Below are positions 36,948 through 45,877 of a stretch of DNA of 64,000 nt, in pieces. The position numbers and the translations under genes were made by a program. The notes under the pieces were generated by a model that saw nothing but the letters and a program-made list of their open reading frames with translations, did no database searches and was not told where the DNA came from. The DNA comes from Tersicoccus sp. Bi-70 (GTDB taxonomy: Bacteria > Actinomycetota > Actinomycetes > Actinomycetales > Micrococcaceae): NCBI RefSeq assembly GCF_001968825.1, contig NZ_MIEU01000011.1, positions 372,001-436,000 of the forward strand, in the 5' to 3' direction. Every line of letters begins with the position of its first letter. The stretch's first letter is position 1.

Positions 36948-38825
36948 ATGGTGCGATCGAGAAGGACGATGCGGTCGAGACGGACGGCGCGGGGTGCTGC
37001 CGCGGCGCTGAGCGTGGTGCTCGTGCTGGCCACGGCGACGCCGGCGACGGCGAGCGTGATCCCGAGCTCGGGCAACCTGATCGGCCGGCTGTCCCTCGAA
37101 CAGCGGGTGGGGCAGCTGTTCATGGTCGCCAACGGTGCGACCGCCGCGGACCCGGCGGTCACCGCCCTGATCCGGGACCGTCACGTCGGCAACGTCATGC
37201 TCAGCGGACGCAGCAGCGCGGGGATCGCCGCGACCGCCGCCGTCTCCCGTACCCTGCAGGCCGCCGCCGGCGTCTCCACCGGGGGCTACCGCCTCGCCGT
37301 CTCCACGGACCAGGAGGGCGGCGCCGTCCAGGTGCTCACCGGCCCGGGCTTCTCCGCCATCCCGCGCGCCCTGACCCAGGGCACGTGGGCGGATGCGACG
37401 CTGCGCTCCTCCGCCGCGGGCTGGGGCCGGCAACTGCTGCTCTCCGGGGTGACGGTCGACCTGGCGCCCGTCGCCGACACGGTGCCGAGCGCCGCGTTCG
37501 CGCCGTCGAACGCCCCGATCGGGGCCTTCGCCCGCGAGTACGGGTACACCCCCGCGCTGGTCTCGGCCAAGTCCCGCGCCTTCACGGCGGGGCTGGCGGA
37601 CGCGGGCGTCGCCGCCACGCCCAAGCACTTCCCGGGCCTCGGCCGGGTGATCGGCAACACGGACACCACGGCGGGGGTCACGGACACGCAGACCACCCGC
37701 ACCGACCCGTACCTGCAGCCCTTCCGGGACCAGGTCGCCGCCGGGGTCCGCTGGATGATGGTCTCGACCGCCGTCTACAGCCGCATCGACGCGGCCAACC
37801 CCGCGGCGTTCTCGCCGACCGTCCTGACGGGCATGCTGCGGTCCGACCTCGGTTTCCGCGGCATCATCATCTCGGACGACCTGTGCAACGCGAAGCAGGT
37901 CGCCGCCTGGACGCCCGCCCAACGCGCCCAGAACTTCATCAACGCCGGCGGCACCATGGTGCTGTGCGCCAGCCCCGCGATGACCGCGCAGATGTACGAC
38001 GCCGTGCTCGCCCGGGCCCGCGTGGACGCCGCCTTCGCCGCGAAGGTCAACCAGGCCGCCCTGACCGTGACTCGCACGAAGGCGACCAGCGGCAGCCCGA
38101 CCATTCCGGGCGCCGGGGACCTCGTCGCGCGCTCCTCGACCGGGGACCTGCTCGACTACGGCGCCACGGGACGCAGCACGGTGCTGCCTGCGCGGCGGAT
38201 CGGTGCCGGCTGGGGCACGCTGCGCGCCGCCGCCACGCTGGACTGGAACGGGGACGGGACCTTCGACGTCGTCGCCTCCTTCGCCGGTGGTGACCTCAAG
38301 CTCTACCCGGGCTACAACGGGGGCGGCTTCGCACCGGCCGTCACCATCGGCCGCGGCTGGGACGGTTACCAGCTGATGCCCGGCACATGGCTCGACGGCG
38401 CCCGGTACCCGGGGATGCTGGCGAAGAACCCGGCCGGCCAGCTGGTGTACTACGCCAACACGTCCGGGACGGGGCTGACCTCGGGGGTCGTCGTCGTCGC
38501 GTCCTGGCCGGCCGTCGAGACGGTGATGATCGACGCCGACGGCAACGGGCACAGCGATCTGATCGCCCGCACCGGCGACGGGACCCTGCGGCTCTACCGC
38601 AGCGACGGCGCGGGCCGGTTCCTGCCCGGCTCCACGGTGATCGGCAGCGGCTGGCAGCACGCCCGCAGCATGACCGTGGTGAACGGGTTCGACTCGCCCT
38701 TGGGGACCGGACTGCTCGTGCGGTTCGACGACGGCTCGCTGCGCTACTACCCGGTCGCGGCCGGCGGCGTCACCTCGGGGCCGATCATCGGGCACGGCTG
38801 GGCGACCCTGACCACGCTGCACTGA
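36948..38825 (+). CDS. secreted GH3 beta-N-acetylhexosaminidase-like hydrolase with FG-GAP-like tail
   Basis: A 625-residue exported protein. Its basic N-terminus and signal peptide end near ATPATAS. The GH3 catalytic domain (about 45-370) carries SLEQRVGQLFMV, the KHFPGLG motif (226-232) and SDDL (309-312), as in NagZ-type N-acetylglucosaminidases and related murein hydrolases. The C-terminal 245 residues are FG-GAP/VCBS-like repeats (DWNGDGTFDVV, DADGNGHSDLI) nearly matching the tail of the CAP protein at 4607-6001. It probably acts on cell-wall glycans outside the membrane, with the tail as a surface-binding module. The ATG at 36948 follows GAAAGGGG. Confidence 0.87.
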   Translation: MVRSRRTMRSRRTARGAAAALSVVLVLATATPATASVIPSSGNLIGRLSLEQRVGQLFMVANGATAADPAVTALIRDRHVGNVMLSGRSSAGIAATAAVSRTLQAAAGVSTGGYRLAVSTDQEGGAVQVLTGPGFSAIPRALTQGTWADATLRSSAAGWGRQLLLSGVTVDLAPVADTVPSAAFAPSNAPIGAFAREYGYTPALVSAKSRAFTAGLADAGVAATPKHFPGLGRVIGNTDTTAGVTDTQTTRTDPYLQPFRDQVAAGVRWMMVSTAVYSRIDAANPAAFSPTVLTGMLRSDLGFRGIIISDDLCNAKQVAAWTPAQRAQNFINAGGTMVLCASPAMTAQMYDAVLARARVDAAFAAKVNQAALTVTRTKATSGSPTIPGAGDLVARSSTGDLLDYGATGRSTVLPARRIGAGWGTLRAAATLDWNGDGTFDVVASFAGGDLKLYPGYNGGGFAPAVTIGRGWDGYQLMPGTWLDGARYPGMLAKNPAGQLVYYANTSGTGLTSGVVVVASWPAVETVMIDADGNGHSDLIARTGDGTLRLYRSDGAGRFLPGSTVIGSGWQHARSMTVVNGFDSPLGTGLLVRFDDGSLRYYPVAAGGVTSGPIIGHGWATLTTLH

Positions 38826-38878
38826 CGGGGTGATCCTGGCCCGACCCTTGTCCGGGCTGCGCGTCCACCCGTAGGCTC

Positions 38879-38899
38879 GATGTGGACATCGTTCACATC
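38879..38899 (+). promoter_or_regulatory. GATGTGGA-N5-TTCACATC dyad before a VOC gene
   Basis: A 21-bp near-palindrome just after a TAGGCT -10 box (38872-38877). Almost the same dyad (perfect version) precedes the other VOC gene at 51311-51339, suggesting a common repressor. Confidence 0.65.
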
Positions 38900-38920
38900 C
38901 AGGCTCCACCGGGAGGACCC

Positions 38921-38980
38921 ATGAGGACCGCACCGCTCACCAGCGCCCTGCACACCGGCACCCGGCGGGGTGCGCGATGA
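38921..38980 (+). CDS. 19-residue leader ORF coupled to the VOC gene
   Basis: A short frame (MRTAPLTSALHTGTRRGAR) with an excellent GGGAGGA ribosome site 4 bases upstream. Its TGA overlaps the ATG of the VOC gene (ATGA), and the VOC gene lacks a good site of its own. Translation of the VOC protein is therefore probably coupled to this mini-ORF. The peptide itself is not recognised. Confidence 0.5.
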   Translation: MRTAPLTSALHTGTRRGAR

Positions 38981-39399
38981 CCGCCGAGGTCGCGGAGGGC
39001 TGGCCCCGCGTCTACGTGCTGTTCCCCGCGACCGCGCGGGAGGCGCTCGGGTTCTACCACCGCGCGTTCGGCGGCGATCTGATCCTGCACACCTACGAGG
39101 AGTTCCGTCGCGACGACGGTCCGGCCGACGCCATCGCCCACGGGGAACTGCGCGGTCCGGTCACCCTCCTCGGCGCCGACGCGGGTCCGGACGAGTCGGC
39201 GCTGCAGATGGACGGCATGATGCTCTCGATCCTCGGCACCGACGAGGATCGGCTGCGTGGCTGGTTCGCCGCGCTCGCGGAGGACGGGCAGATCCTCGAC
39301 GACCTGCAGGAGCGGCCGTGGGGCGGGATCGACGGGCAGCTGCGCGATCGATTCGGGGTGCGCTGGCTGGTGGGGATCGAGGGCGTGGGCAGCGCCTGA
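38977..39399 (+). CDS. VOC / PhnB-like protein
   Basis: A 140-residue protein of the vicinal-oxygen-chelate superfamily, PhnB-like branch: VYVLFPATAREALGFYHRAFGGDLILHTYEEF, GPVTLLGAD, WFAALAEDGQILDDLQERPWGG and DRFGVRWLVGIEG. Function unknown; such proteins bind metal or act as resistance or small-molecule enzymes. It overlaps the mini-ORF at 38921-38980, and a dyad operator shared with a second VOC gene sits over its promoter. Confidence 0.85.
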   Translation: MTAEVAEGWPRVYVLFPATAREALGFYHRAFGGDLILHTYEEFRRDDGPADAIAHGELRGPVTLLGADAGPDESALQMDGMMLSILGTDEDRLRGWFAALAEDGQILDDLQERPWGGIDGQLRDRFGVRWLVGIEGVGSA

Positions 39400-39447
39400 C
39401 CGTACCCACCGGGCAGCTCGGCCCAGGAATGCCACCGGCAACGACGA

Positions 39448-39490
39448 CGGGCGACGGCGGCACCCCGGTGAGGGATGCTGCCGTCGCCCG
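39448..39490. terminator. hairpin between the VOC gene and dps
   Basis: Fifteen-base arms (CGGGCGACGGCGGCA and its near complement, with one G-U pair) around a 13-base loop lie between convergent genes; a likely bidirectional terminator. Confidence 0.75.
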
Positions 39491-39518
39491 TGTCGAGGCT
39501 CGGCCTACCGGATCGGCG

Positions 39519-40067
39519 TCACGCCTTCGCGGCGGCGTCCTTCTCGGTGGTCGCGCCCTCGTGGCGCAGGCCGCCACCGGTGTTCTCCAGGTGGGCCCGG
39601 ATGAACCACTGGAACTTCTCGAGTTCCTGCACCTGCCCGATCAGCATGTCCTGGGTCACCAGGTCCAGGTCGTCGAGGATCTGGATGTCCTTGCGGTGGT
39701 CCTCGATCACGCCGTTGTAGACGAGGTCGAGCGCCGCGAGGTGCTCCACGGTGGTCGCGCGGCCGATCGAGTAGTCCTCCCAGGTGCGGCGCGCCACCAG
39801 ATCGCCGGGGAGCCCGTTCGGCGGGACGCCGAGAGCGGCCATCCGCTCGGCGAGGTCGTCGACGAAGCCGCGGACCAGTTCGATCTGCGGGTCCAGCATC
39901 TCGTGGACCCCGATGAAGTCGCGCCCGATGACGTTCCAGTGCGCGTGCTTGAGGGTCAGCTGCAGGTCGTTGAGGGCGTGCAGACGGATCTGCAGCAGCT
40001 CGCCGACCCGGTGGCCGTCCTCCACGCTCAGACCGGGAACCGTGAATGTCGCATCGTTCGTTGCCAT
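39519..40067 (-). CDS. dps: Dps-like DNA-protection ferritin
   Basis: A 182-residue ferritin-like four-helix protein. The signature LKHAHWNVIGRDFIGVHEMLDPQIE carries the inter-subunit ferroxidase ligands (His41/His43-type, Asp and Glu). It assembles as a 12-mer that stores iron, removes peroxide and binds DNA under starvation or oxidative stress. Its promoter has TATGAT (40130-40135, minus strand) and a small palindrome at 40102-40117. It converges with the VOC gene. Confidence 0.93.
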   Translation of the reverse strand: MATNDATFTVPGLSVEDGHRVGELLQIRLHALNDLQLTLKHAHWNVIGRDFIGVHEMLDPQIELVRGFVDDLAERMAALGVPPNGLPGDLVARRTWEDYSIGRATTVEHLAALDLVYNGVIEDHRKDIQILDDLDLVTQDMLIGQVQELEKFQWFIRAHLENTGGGLRHEGATTEKDAAAKA

Positions 40068-40101
40068 GCTCGGACTGTTCTCCTCACCATCGACTCACGA
40101 T

Positions 40102-40135
40102 CGGCACTGTCGTGCCGTTCTGCGAAACCATCATA
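40102..40135 (-). promoter_or_regulatory. dps promoter and palindrome
   Basis: A -10 box TATGAT (40130-40135, minus strand) is followed just beyond the expected start site by CGGCAC-TGTC-GTGCCG (40102-40117), a dyad that could be an operator. Confidence 0.5.
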
Positions 40136-40203
40136 GTGCTGACGATTTCCCGCCCTCCAGTTCGGTCCGTTGCGGAAGGACGCGCGCTCATCTCCGGCGG
40201 TGC

Positions 40204-40767
40204 TCATCTCTTGCTGCGCTGCGGGGCGTGCAACCACGGGGACAGCACGCGCGTGCTCCACGGCAGGAAGAAGTAGGTCATCAACGGCACCGCGACCATC
40301 GTGGACACGAGCACGCGCAGCGGCAGCACCCATCCACCGATCACCGGGCTCATCAGCCACTGCAGGGTCAGGCTGACCGGGAAGAAGACGATGAAGATGC
40401 TGATCATCTGCTTCCAGCGCGGTGGGGTGCGGAGGGGTTCGGCGACGATCTCGTCCGCGGGGTCCTCGAACCAGCCCTCGATGCCGGTGCGGCGCTGTTC
40501 GCGGTCGTGCTGGACCATGCCCTCGGCGGTGTTCATCCACCAGCGGCGCTCCGGCGACTCCTCCCAGACCCGCAGGGTGCGCTCGTTGCTGAACCGGTAG
40601 AGCATGTGCCAGCGCTCGGCCGAGTCGTGCGACTGGATCCAGCCGGACCCGAGGTAGCCCGGGAACTGGCGGGCCAGGTCCTGGCCGGCACGCGCCCACA
40701 CCTCCACCTGGCGGGGTCGCGACGGGTCGACGACGCGCGTGATCGACACGGTGACGGCGGGACTCAT
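40204..40767 (-). CDS. membrane-anchored ABM-domain protein
   Basis: A 187-residue protein. The N-terminal 105 residues form an antibiotic-biosynthesis-monooxygenase (ABM, ferredoxin-like dimer) domain: VTVSITRVVDPSRPRQVEVWARAGQDLARQFPGYLGSGWIQSHDSAERWHMLYRFSNERTLRVWEESPERRWW. Two membrane helices follow (MISIFIVFFPVSLTLQWLMS and VLVSTMVAVPLMTYFFLPW) and a basic end. Heme-degrading enzymes share the soluble fold, but no catalytic motif is certain here. Function unknown. It lies between dps and hutG on the same strand. Confidence 0.8.
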   Translation of the reverse strand: MSPAVTVSITRVVDPSRPRQVEVWARAGQDLARQFPGYLGSGWIQSHDSAERWHMLYRFSNERTLRVWEESPERRWWMNTAEGMVQHDREQRRTGIEGWFEDPADEIVAEPLRTPPRWKQMISIFIVFFPVSLTLQWLMSPVIGGWVLPLRVLVSTMVAVPLMTYFFLPWSTRVLSPWLHAPQRSKR

Positions 40768-40808
40768 GGCATCCAGTCAACCGCACTGCGCGTGCGCCGA
40801 CGGACGCG

Positions 40809-41840
40809 TCAGGCCGATGCCGACATCGACGGGGCCGAGCCGGCGGTACCGGCGACCTCGTGCACCAGCGTGGTGATCAGCCGGGCGGCGGTGCGCGCGG
40901 TGCGCTGGTCGACGTCGAGCGCGGGCAGCAGCTCGACGACGTCGACGAGGACCAGCTTCCCGCTGCGGGCGACGTGCCGGCAGACCGCGTGGACGACCTC
41001 CAGGGCCACCCCGTACCCGGCCGGGGCGCTCACGCCGGGCGCCACCGCGGCGGGCAGCACGTCCAGGTCGATGCTCAGGTGCACGACGTCGACGTCGGCC
41101 AGGAGGGCGTCGACGGTCGCCAGCACCGCAGGCAGGTTCGCCGCCGTGCACTGCTCGTCGGTCATCCATCGCACGCCGAGCCGCTCCGCCGTGGCGAAGA
41201 GGACGCTGGTGTTGGACGGTTCGCTGATGCCGAGGACGGTGTAGCGGAAGTCGCGGCCGGCGTCGGCGTCCGCCTCGGCCATCTGGCGGAACGGGGTGCC
41301 GGACGACGGGACGGGCGCGGACCGCAGGTCGAAGTGGGCGTCGAGGTTGAGCACGCCGACGCGTCGGCCGTCCAGCCGCGGCGCGGTCACCCGCCCCCGG
41401 TAACTGCCCCACGCCGTCTCGTGGCCGCCGCCGAGCACGACGACGAGGTCGTGCGCGGCCAGGGCCTGCGCCACGCGGGCGCCGAGCCGCTCCTGTCCGG
41501 CCTCCAGATCCGTGCCGTCGACCGTCACCGTGCCGGCGTCGACGAGCGGGACGTCCGTGTGCAGGGCGAGCGGCGCCAGGGCCCGCCGCAGGGCGTCCGG
41601 GCCCGCGGCCGCGCCGGGGCGTCCCTGGTTGCGGCGGACGCCCTCATCACTGGCGAAGCCGACCAGGGCGACGCCCCGGGTCGTGTCCGCGACCGACCCG
41701 TCCGGCCCCGTCCCGTCCGGCCCCGTCTCCTCGTCGGCCGTCCGCCGGATCGCCTGGTGCCAGCGGCGGTGCTCCGCGCCGGGTCCGTCGATGCGGCCCT
41801 GCCAGGGCGAGGACGGGGCGTCGTGCGCGTCGGATTCCAT
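40809..41840 (-). CDS. hutG: formimidoylglutamase HutG
   Basis: A 343-residue binuclear-manganese ureohydrolase of the arginase/agmatinase family. Metal ligands are visible in GGGHETAWG (His140), LDAHFD (Asp167, His169, Asp171) and SIDLDVLP (Asp258, Asp260). SSGTPFRQM (179-187) is typical of HutG. It cleaves N-formimidoyl-glutamate to glutamate and formamide, the last step of histidine breakdown. It is divergent from the IclR regulator, whose operator lies 54 bases from its start. GAGAAT 6 bases before the ATG suggests a leaderless message. Confidence 0.88.
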   Translation of the reverse strand: MESDAHDAPSSPWQGRIDGPGAEHRRWHQAIRRTADEETGPDGTGPDGSVADTTRGVALVGFASDEGVRRNQGRPGAAAGPDALRRALAPLALHTDVPLVDAGTVTVDGTDLEAGQERLGARVAQALAAHDLVVVLGGGHETAWGSYRGRVTAPRLDGRRVGVLNLDAHFDLRSAPVPSSGTPFRQMAEADADAGRDFRYTVLGISEPSNTSVLFATAERLGVRWMTDEQCTAANLPAVLATVDALLADVDVVHLSIDLDVLPAAVAPGVSAPAGYGVALEVVHAVCRHVARSGKLVLVDVVELLPALDVDQRTARTAARLITTLVHEVAGTAGSAPSMSASA

Positions 41841-41893
41841 GCTGCGATTCTCCGTCGCCGGGTCCGTCCGCCGGTGCGGCCGTCGACCCGGTA

Positions 41894-41911
41894 TCGTCTG
41901 GGATCCCGGAC
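41894..41911 (+). promoter_or_regulatory. hut operator copy 1
   Basis: TCGTCTGGGATCCCGGAC overlaps a TATCGT -10-like box between hutG and the IclR gene. The identical 18 bases occur before hutU (42749-42766). The core GTCTGGGATCCCGGAC is nearly palindromic, as expected for a dimeric IclR site. Confidence 0.85.
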
Positions 41912-41946
41912 GCCTTCACGGACGGTGGAGCGAGGAGGAGGCGGCG

Positions 41947-42723
41947 ATGGAGTCGAAGGTGCCTGCGGCGACGAACACCCTGCGTGTGCTGCGGTTCCTG
42001 GCGACGCGCCGGGGGCCGGTGTCCGCCGCCTCGATCGGGGCCGCGCTGGAGCTGCCCCGTTCGACGGTCTACCACCTGCTCGCCGTGATGATCGACGAGG
42101 GCTTCGTGACCCACCTGCCCGAGGAGCGGCTCTACGGGCTCGGGATCGCGGCGTTCGAGCTGTCCTCGGCCTGGGTGCGCCAGGACCCGATGGCCCGCCT
42201 GGGGGCGCCGCTGCTGCGCGCGCTGGTCGACGCCGTCGGCGAGAACGCGCACCTGGCGCTGCTGCACGCGCGGGACGTCGTCTACGTCGTGGAGGAGCGC
42301 GCCCCGGGCCGCCCCTCGCTGGTGACCGACGTCGGGGTGCGGATCCCGGCGCATCTGACGGCGAGCGGCCGGTCGATGCTCGCGGACCTGCCGGCGGCCC
42401 AGGTGCGGGCGCTCTACCCGAACCGGGACGCGTTCTCGTCCCGCTGGGAGCACACGGTGGTCACCAGCCCGAGCCGGTTGCGCGCAGAGCTGGACCGGAC
42501 CCGGGCCCGGGGCTGGGCCGTCGAGGAGGGGGACGTGACGCCGGAGTTCGCCTCGGTCGCCGTCGCCGCGCATGACCACCGCGGTCTGCCCGTCGCCGGC
42601 ATCGCCCTGACGTTCCTCTCCCACCGCGTCGACGAGGACCGCCGTCGCGATCTCGTCGCCCATCTGCGGCAGACCGCCGACGCCCTCTCGACCCGACTGC
42701 ACGGTGGTCCGCGGGCCAGCTGA
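41947..42723 (+). CDS. IclR family regulator of histidine utilisation
   Basis: A 258-residue IclR-type regulator. The winged HTH is at about 5-65 ([45 protein letters not shown]), followed by an effector domain with [47 protein letters not shown] and the [27 protein letters not shown] end. Its place between hutG and hutU, and the same operator before itself and hutU, indicate control of the hut genes, probably with urocanate or another pathway intermediate as effector (inference). The start ATG follows GAGGAGGAG. Confidence 0.9.
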   Translation: MESKVPAATNTLRVLRFLATRRGPVSAASIGAALELPRSTVYHLLAVMIDEGFVTHLPEERLYGLGIAAFELSSAWVRQDPMARLGAPLLRALVDAVGENAHLALLHARDVVYVVEERAPGRPSLVTDVGVRIPAHLTASGRSMLADLPAAQVRALYPNRDAFSSRWEHTVVTSPSRLRAELDRTRARGWAVEEGDVTPEFASVAVAAHDHRGLPVAGIALTFLSHRVDEDRRRDLVAHLRQTADALSTRLHGGPRAS

Positions 42724-42748
42724 TCCCGATCGGCCGCTCCTGGACCAT

Positions 42749-42766
42749 TCGTCTGGGATCCCGGAC
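42749..42766 (+). promoter_or_regulatory. hut operator copy 2
   Basis: An exact 18-base copy of the site at 41894-41911, 115 bases before the hutU start. It links the IclR regulator to hutUIH. Confidence 0.85.
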
Positions 42767-42881
42767 AGGTGCGCGGTCGACGCCCGTCGTCGAGCCGTCC
42801 GGCGTGGTGGCATGGAGACAGTCGCATCGCCCCTGTACCGACCCCTTGCACCGACCCGTCGACGACGACCAGGAGATCACC

Positions 42882-44633
42882 ATGGCCCTGCCCGGAGCCC
42901 GTCCCGTCCGCGCCCCTCGCGGCACCGAGCTCAGCGCTCGCAGCTGGCAGACCGAGGCGCCGCTGCGGATGCTGATGAACAACCTCGACCCCGAGGTGGC
43001 CGAACGCCCGGACGACCTGGTCGTCTACGGCGGCACCGGCCGCGCCGCGCGCAGCTGGGCGGCCTACGACGCCATCGTCGCGACCCTGAAGGACCTGGCC
43101 GATGACGAGACGCTGCTCGTGCAGTCCGGCAAGCCGGTGGGCGTGTTCCGCACCCACGCGTGGGCGCCGCGCGTGCTGATCGCCAACTCCAACCTCGTCG
43201 GCGACTGGGCCACCTGGCCCGAGTTCCGCCGGCTCGAGGCCGAGGGGCTGACCATGTACGGGCAGATGACCGCGGGCTCGTGGATCTACATCGCCACCCA
43301 GGGCATCCTGCAGGGCACCTTCGAGACCTTCCACGCCGTCGCGAAGGTCATGCACGAGGACGGCCGGCTGTCCGAGCCGACCCTGGCGGGCACGCTGACG
43401 CTGACCGGCGGCTGCGGTGGCATGGGCGGTGCCCAGCCGCTGGCCGTGACCCTCAACGGGGGCGCCTGCCTGGTGGTCGACGTCGACGAGACCCGGCTGC
43501 GCCGGAGGCAGGCCAAGCGCTACCTCGACGAGGTGGAGACCGATCTCGAGACGGCCATCGCGAAGGTGACGGCCGCGAAGGCGGAGCGGCGTGCCCTGTC
43601 CGTCGGGTACGTCGGCAACGCCGCCACCGTCTTCCCCGAGCTGCTGCGCCGGCACCGCGCCGGGGAGCTGACCGTCGACGTCGTCACCGACCAGACCTCC
43701 GCGCACGACCCGCTGTCCTACCTGCCGACCGAGTACACCGTCGAGCAGTGGGAGGCCGAGGCCGCGGCGGACCCCGACGGATTCACGAAGAAGGCCCGTG
43801 AGGCCATGGCGACCCAGGTGCAGGCCATGGTCGAGTTCCGCGACGCGGGCGCCGAGGTGTTCGACTACGGCAACTCGATCCGCGACGAGGCCCGGCAGGC
43901 CGGCTACACCCGCGCGTTCGACTTCCCCGGCTTCGTGCCCGCCTACATCCGGCCCCTGTTCTGCGAGGGCCTGGGCCCGTTCCGCTGGGTGGCGCTCTCG
44001 GGCGACCCGAAGGACATCGAGATCACCGACGCGGCGATCAAGGAGCTGTTTCCCGAGAACGAGCACCTGCACCGGTGGCTCGACGCCGCCGCGGAGCGGG
44101 TCGAGTTCGAGGGCCTGCCTGCCCGGATCTGCTGGCTCGGCTACGGCGAACGGCACCGCGCCGCGTTGCGGTTCAACGAGCTCGTGGCGGACGGGACGCT
44201 TTCCGCGCCGATCGTGATCGGCCGCGACCACCTGGACTCCGGCTCCGTCGCCTCGCCCTACCGCGAGACGGAGGCGATGGCCGACGGCTCGGACGCGATC
44301 GCCGACTGGCCGCTCCTGAACGCCCTGACCGCGGCCTCGTCCGGCGCGACCTGGGTGTCCATCCACCACGGCGGCGGGGTCGGCATCGGCCGCTCCCAGC
44401 ACGCCGGGCAGGTGGGCGTCGCGGACGGCACCCCGCTGGCCGCTCAGAAGCTCGAACGGCTGCTGACCAACGACCCCGGCATGGGCGTCATCCGGCACGC
44501 CGACGCCGGGTACGAGCGGGCGCTCGAGGTCGCCGACGAGCGCGGCGTCCGGATCCCCATGAGCTCCCCAACCTCGCAAGCTCGGTCGGGGGCCCCTGCT
44601 CACGTGGGCCCACCCATGCGGGACCAGCGGTGA
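42882..44633 (+). CDS. hutU: urocanate hydratase HutU
   Basis: A 583-residue NAD+-dependent urocanase, second step of histidine catabolism (urocanate to imidazolonepropionate). Typical blocks: [111 protein letters not shown] and [15 protein letters not shown]. The ATG at 42882 is preceded by AGGAG. The extreme C-terminus carries an extra 19 residues (561-579) from a 57-base insertion flanked by CCCATG copies, absent from what I know of the family. The stop overlaps hutI (GTGA). Confidence 0.95.
   Translation: MALPGARPVRAPRGTELSARSWQTEAPLRMLMNNLDPEVAERPDDLVVYGGTGRAARSWAAYDAIVATLKDLADDETLLVQSGKPVGVFRTHAWAPRVLIANSNLVGDWATWPEFRRLEAEGLTMYGQMTAGSWIYIATQGILQGTFETFHAVAKVMHEDGRLSEPTLAGTLTLTGGCGGMGGAQPLAVTLNGGACLVVDVDETRLRRRQAKRYLDEVETDLETAIAKVTAAKAERRALSVGYVGNAATVFPELLRRHRAGELTVDVVTDQTSAHDPLSYLPTEYTVEQWEAEAAADPDGFTKKAREAMATQVQAMVEFRDAGAEVFDYGNSIRDEARQAGYTRAFDFPGFVPAYIRPLFCEGLGPFRWVALSGDPKDIEITDAAIKELFPENEHLHRWLDAAAERVEFEGLPARICWLGYGERHRAALRFNELVADGTLSAPIVIGRDHLDSGSVASPYRETEAMADGSDAIADWPLLNALTAASSGATWVSIHHGGGVGIGRSQHAGQVGVADGTPLAAQKLERLLTNDPGMGVIRHADAGYERALEVADERGVRIPMSSPTSQARSGAPAHVGPPMRDQR
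44562..44618 (+). repeat. 57-bp in-frame palindromic insertion in hutU
   Basis: The segment starts after the codon for Met560 and ends with the codon for Met579. It is bounded by CCCATG at 44556-44561 and 44613-44618 and contains an imperfect dyad (44566-44591, CCCCAACC...GGTCGGGG). It adds 19 residues just before the last four codons, like a small dispersed element that inserted in frame. Confidence 0.65.
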
Positions 44634-45832
44634 CCACGTCCGGTCCCGCATCGACGCTCCTCACCGGCATCGCGGAGCTGACCACGGTCGACGCCGAGCT
44701 CGGTACCATCCGCGACGCCGCGGTCGTGCTCGAGGGTGAGCGGATCGCCTGGGTCGGTCCGGCGTCGGACGCACCGGCGGCCGACCAGGCCGTCGACGTC
44801 GAGGGCCGGGCCGTGCTGCCGGGCTGGGTCGACTCCCACACCCACCTCGTCTTCGACGGGGACCGGGCCGCCGAGTTCGCCGCCCGGATGGCCGGGCAGG
44901 CGTACGAGGCGGGCGGCATCGCCGTGACCACCGGCGCCACCCGCGCGGCCGACGACGCCCGGCTCGACGCCCTGGTGACCGGTCGCGTTCGGGAGGCGCT
45001 GGCCGGGGGCACCACGAGCCTGGAGACCAAGACCGGGTACGGGCTTACGGTCGAGGACGAGGCCCGCAGCGCCCGGATCGCCGCCGCCCACGTCGAGGAC
45101 GTCACCTTCCTCGGCGCCCACCTGGTTCCCGACGGCCTCGACCCGGACGCGTACGTCGAGAACGTGTGCGGGCCCATGCTCGACGCCGTCGCCCCGCACG
45201 TGCGCTGGGCGGACGTGTTCTGCGAACGCGGAGCGTTCACCGTCGAGCAGTCCCGGCGGGTGCTGGCCGCGTGCCGGGAGGCCGGCCTCGGGTTGCGTGT
45301 GCACGGCAACCAGCTCGGCCCCGGCGGGGGTGTGGCCCTGGCCGTCGAGGTGGGTGCCGCGTCCGTGGATCACGTCAACCACGTGACCGACGCCGACGTC
45401 GAGGCGCTCGCGGCCTCGGACACCGTCGCGACCGTCCTGCCGGCCTGCGACCTCTCCACCCGTGCCCCGCTCGCGCCGGCGCGGCGGCTGCTCGACGCCG
45501 GGGTCACCGTCGCCATCGCCTCCAACGCCAACCCCGGCACCAGCTGGACCACGTCGATGGCCTTCTGCGTCGCGACCGCCGTCCTGCAGATGGGACTGAC
45601 CGTCGACGAGGCCATCGAGGCCGCCACCCTCGGCGGCGCCCGCGCGCTGCGCCGCGACGTCGGCACCGCGGGCCGACCCGCCGTCGGCCGCGTGGCCGTC
45701 GGTGCCCGCGCCGACCTGCACGTCCTCGACGCTCCCTCGGCCGTGCACCTGGCCTACCGCCCGGGCATGCCCCTGACGTGGGACGTGTGGCAGCGCGGCC
45801 GCCGGGTCGTCGCCCCCGCCGGCCGTCCCTGA
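44630..45832 (+). CDS. hutI: imidazolonepropionase HutI
   Basis: A 400-residue amidohydrolase-superfamily enzyme that opens the imidazolone ring to give formiminoglutamate. Metal- and substrate-binding motifs: [23 protein letters not shown] near residue 67, [25 protein letters not shown], and [13 protein letters not shown]. The start GTG overlaps the hutU stop by 4 bases. HutH follows after 45 bases, so hutU-hutI-hutH form an operon. Confidence 0.94.
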   Translation: MTTSGPASTLLTGIAELTTVDAELGTIRDAAVVLEGERIAWVGPASDAPAADQAVDVEGRAVLPGWVDSHTHLVFDGDRAAEFAARMAGQAYEAGGIAVTTGATRAADDARLDALVTGRVREALAGGTTSLETKTGYGLTVEDEARSARIAAAHVEDVTFLGAHLVPDGLDPDAYVENVCGPMLDAVAPHVRWADVFCERGAFTVEQSRRVLAACREAGLGLRVHGNQLGPGGGVALAVEVGAASVDHVNHVTDADVEALAASDTVATVLPACDLSTRAPLAPARRLLDAGVTVAIASNANPGTSWTTSMAFCVATAVLQMGLTVDEAIEAATLGGARALRRDVGTAGRPAVGRVAVGARADLHVLDAPSAVHLAYRPGMPLTWDVWQRGRRVVAPAGRP

Positions 45833-45877
45833 TCCCTCCCCGTCAGCTCCCTCATTCGTCCCCGTAGGAGAAGTCCC

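Noticed and set aside
42414-44651. Long minus-strand open frame opposite hutU
   Set aside because: HutU on the plus strand has complete family motifs. The antisense frame has no recognisable domain and biased composition.
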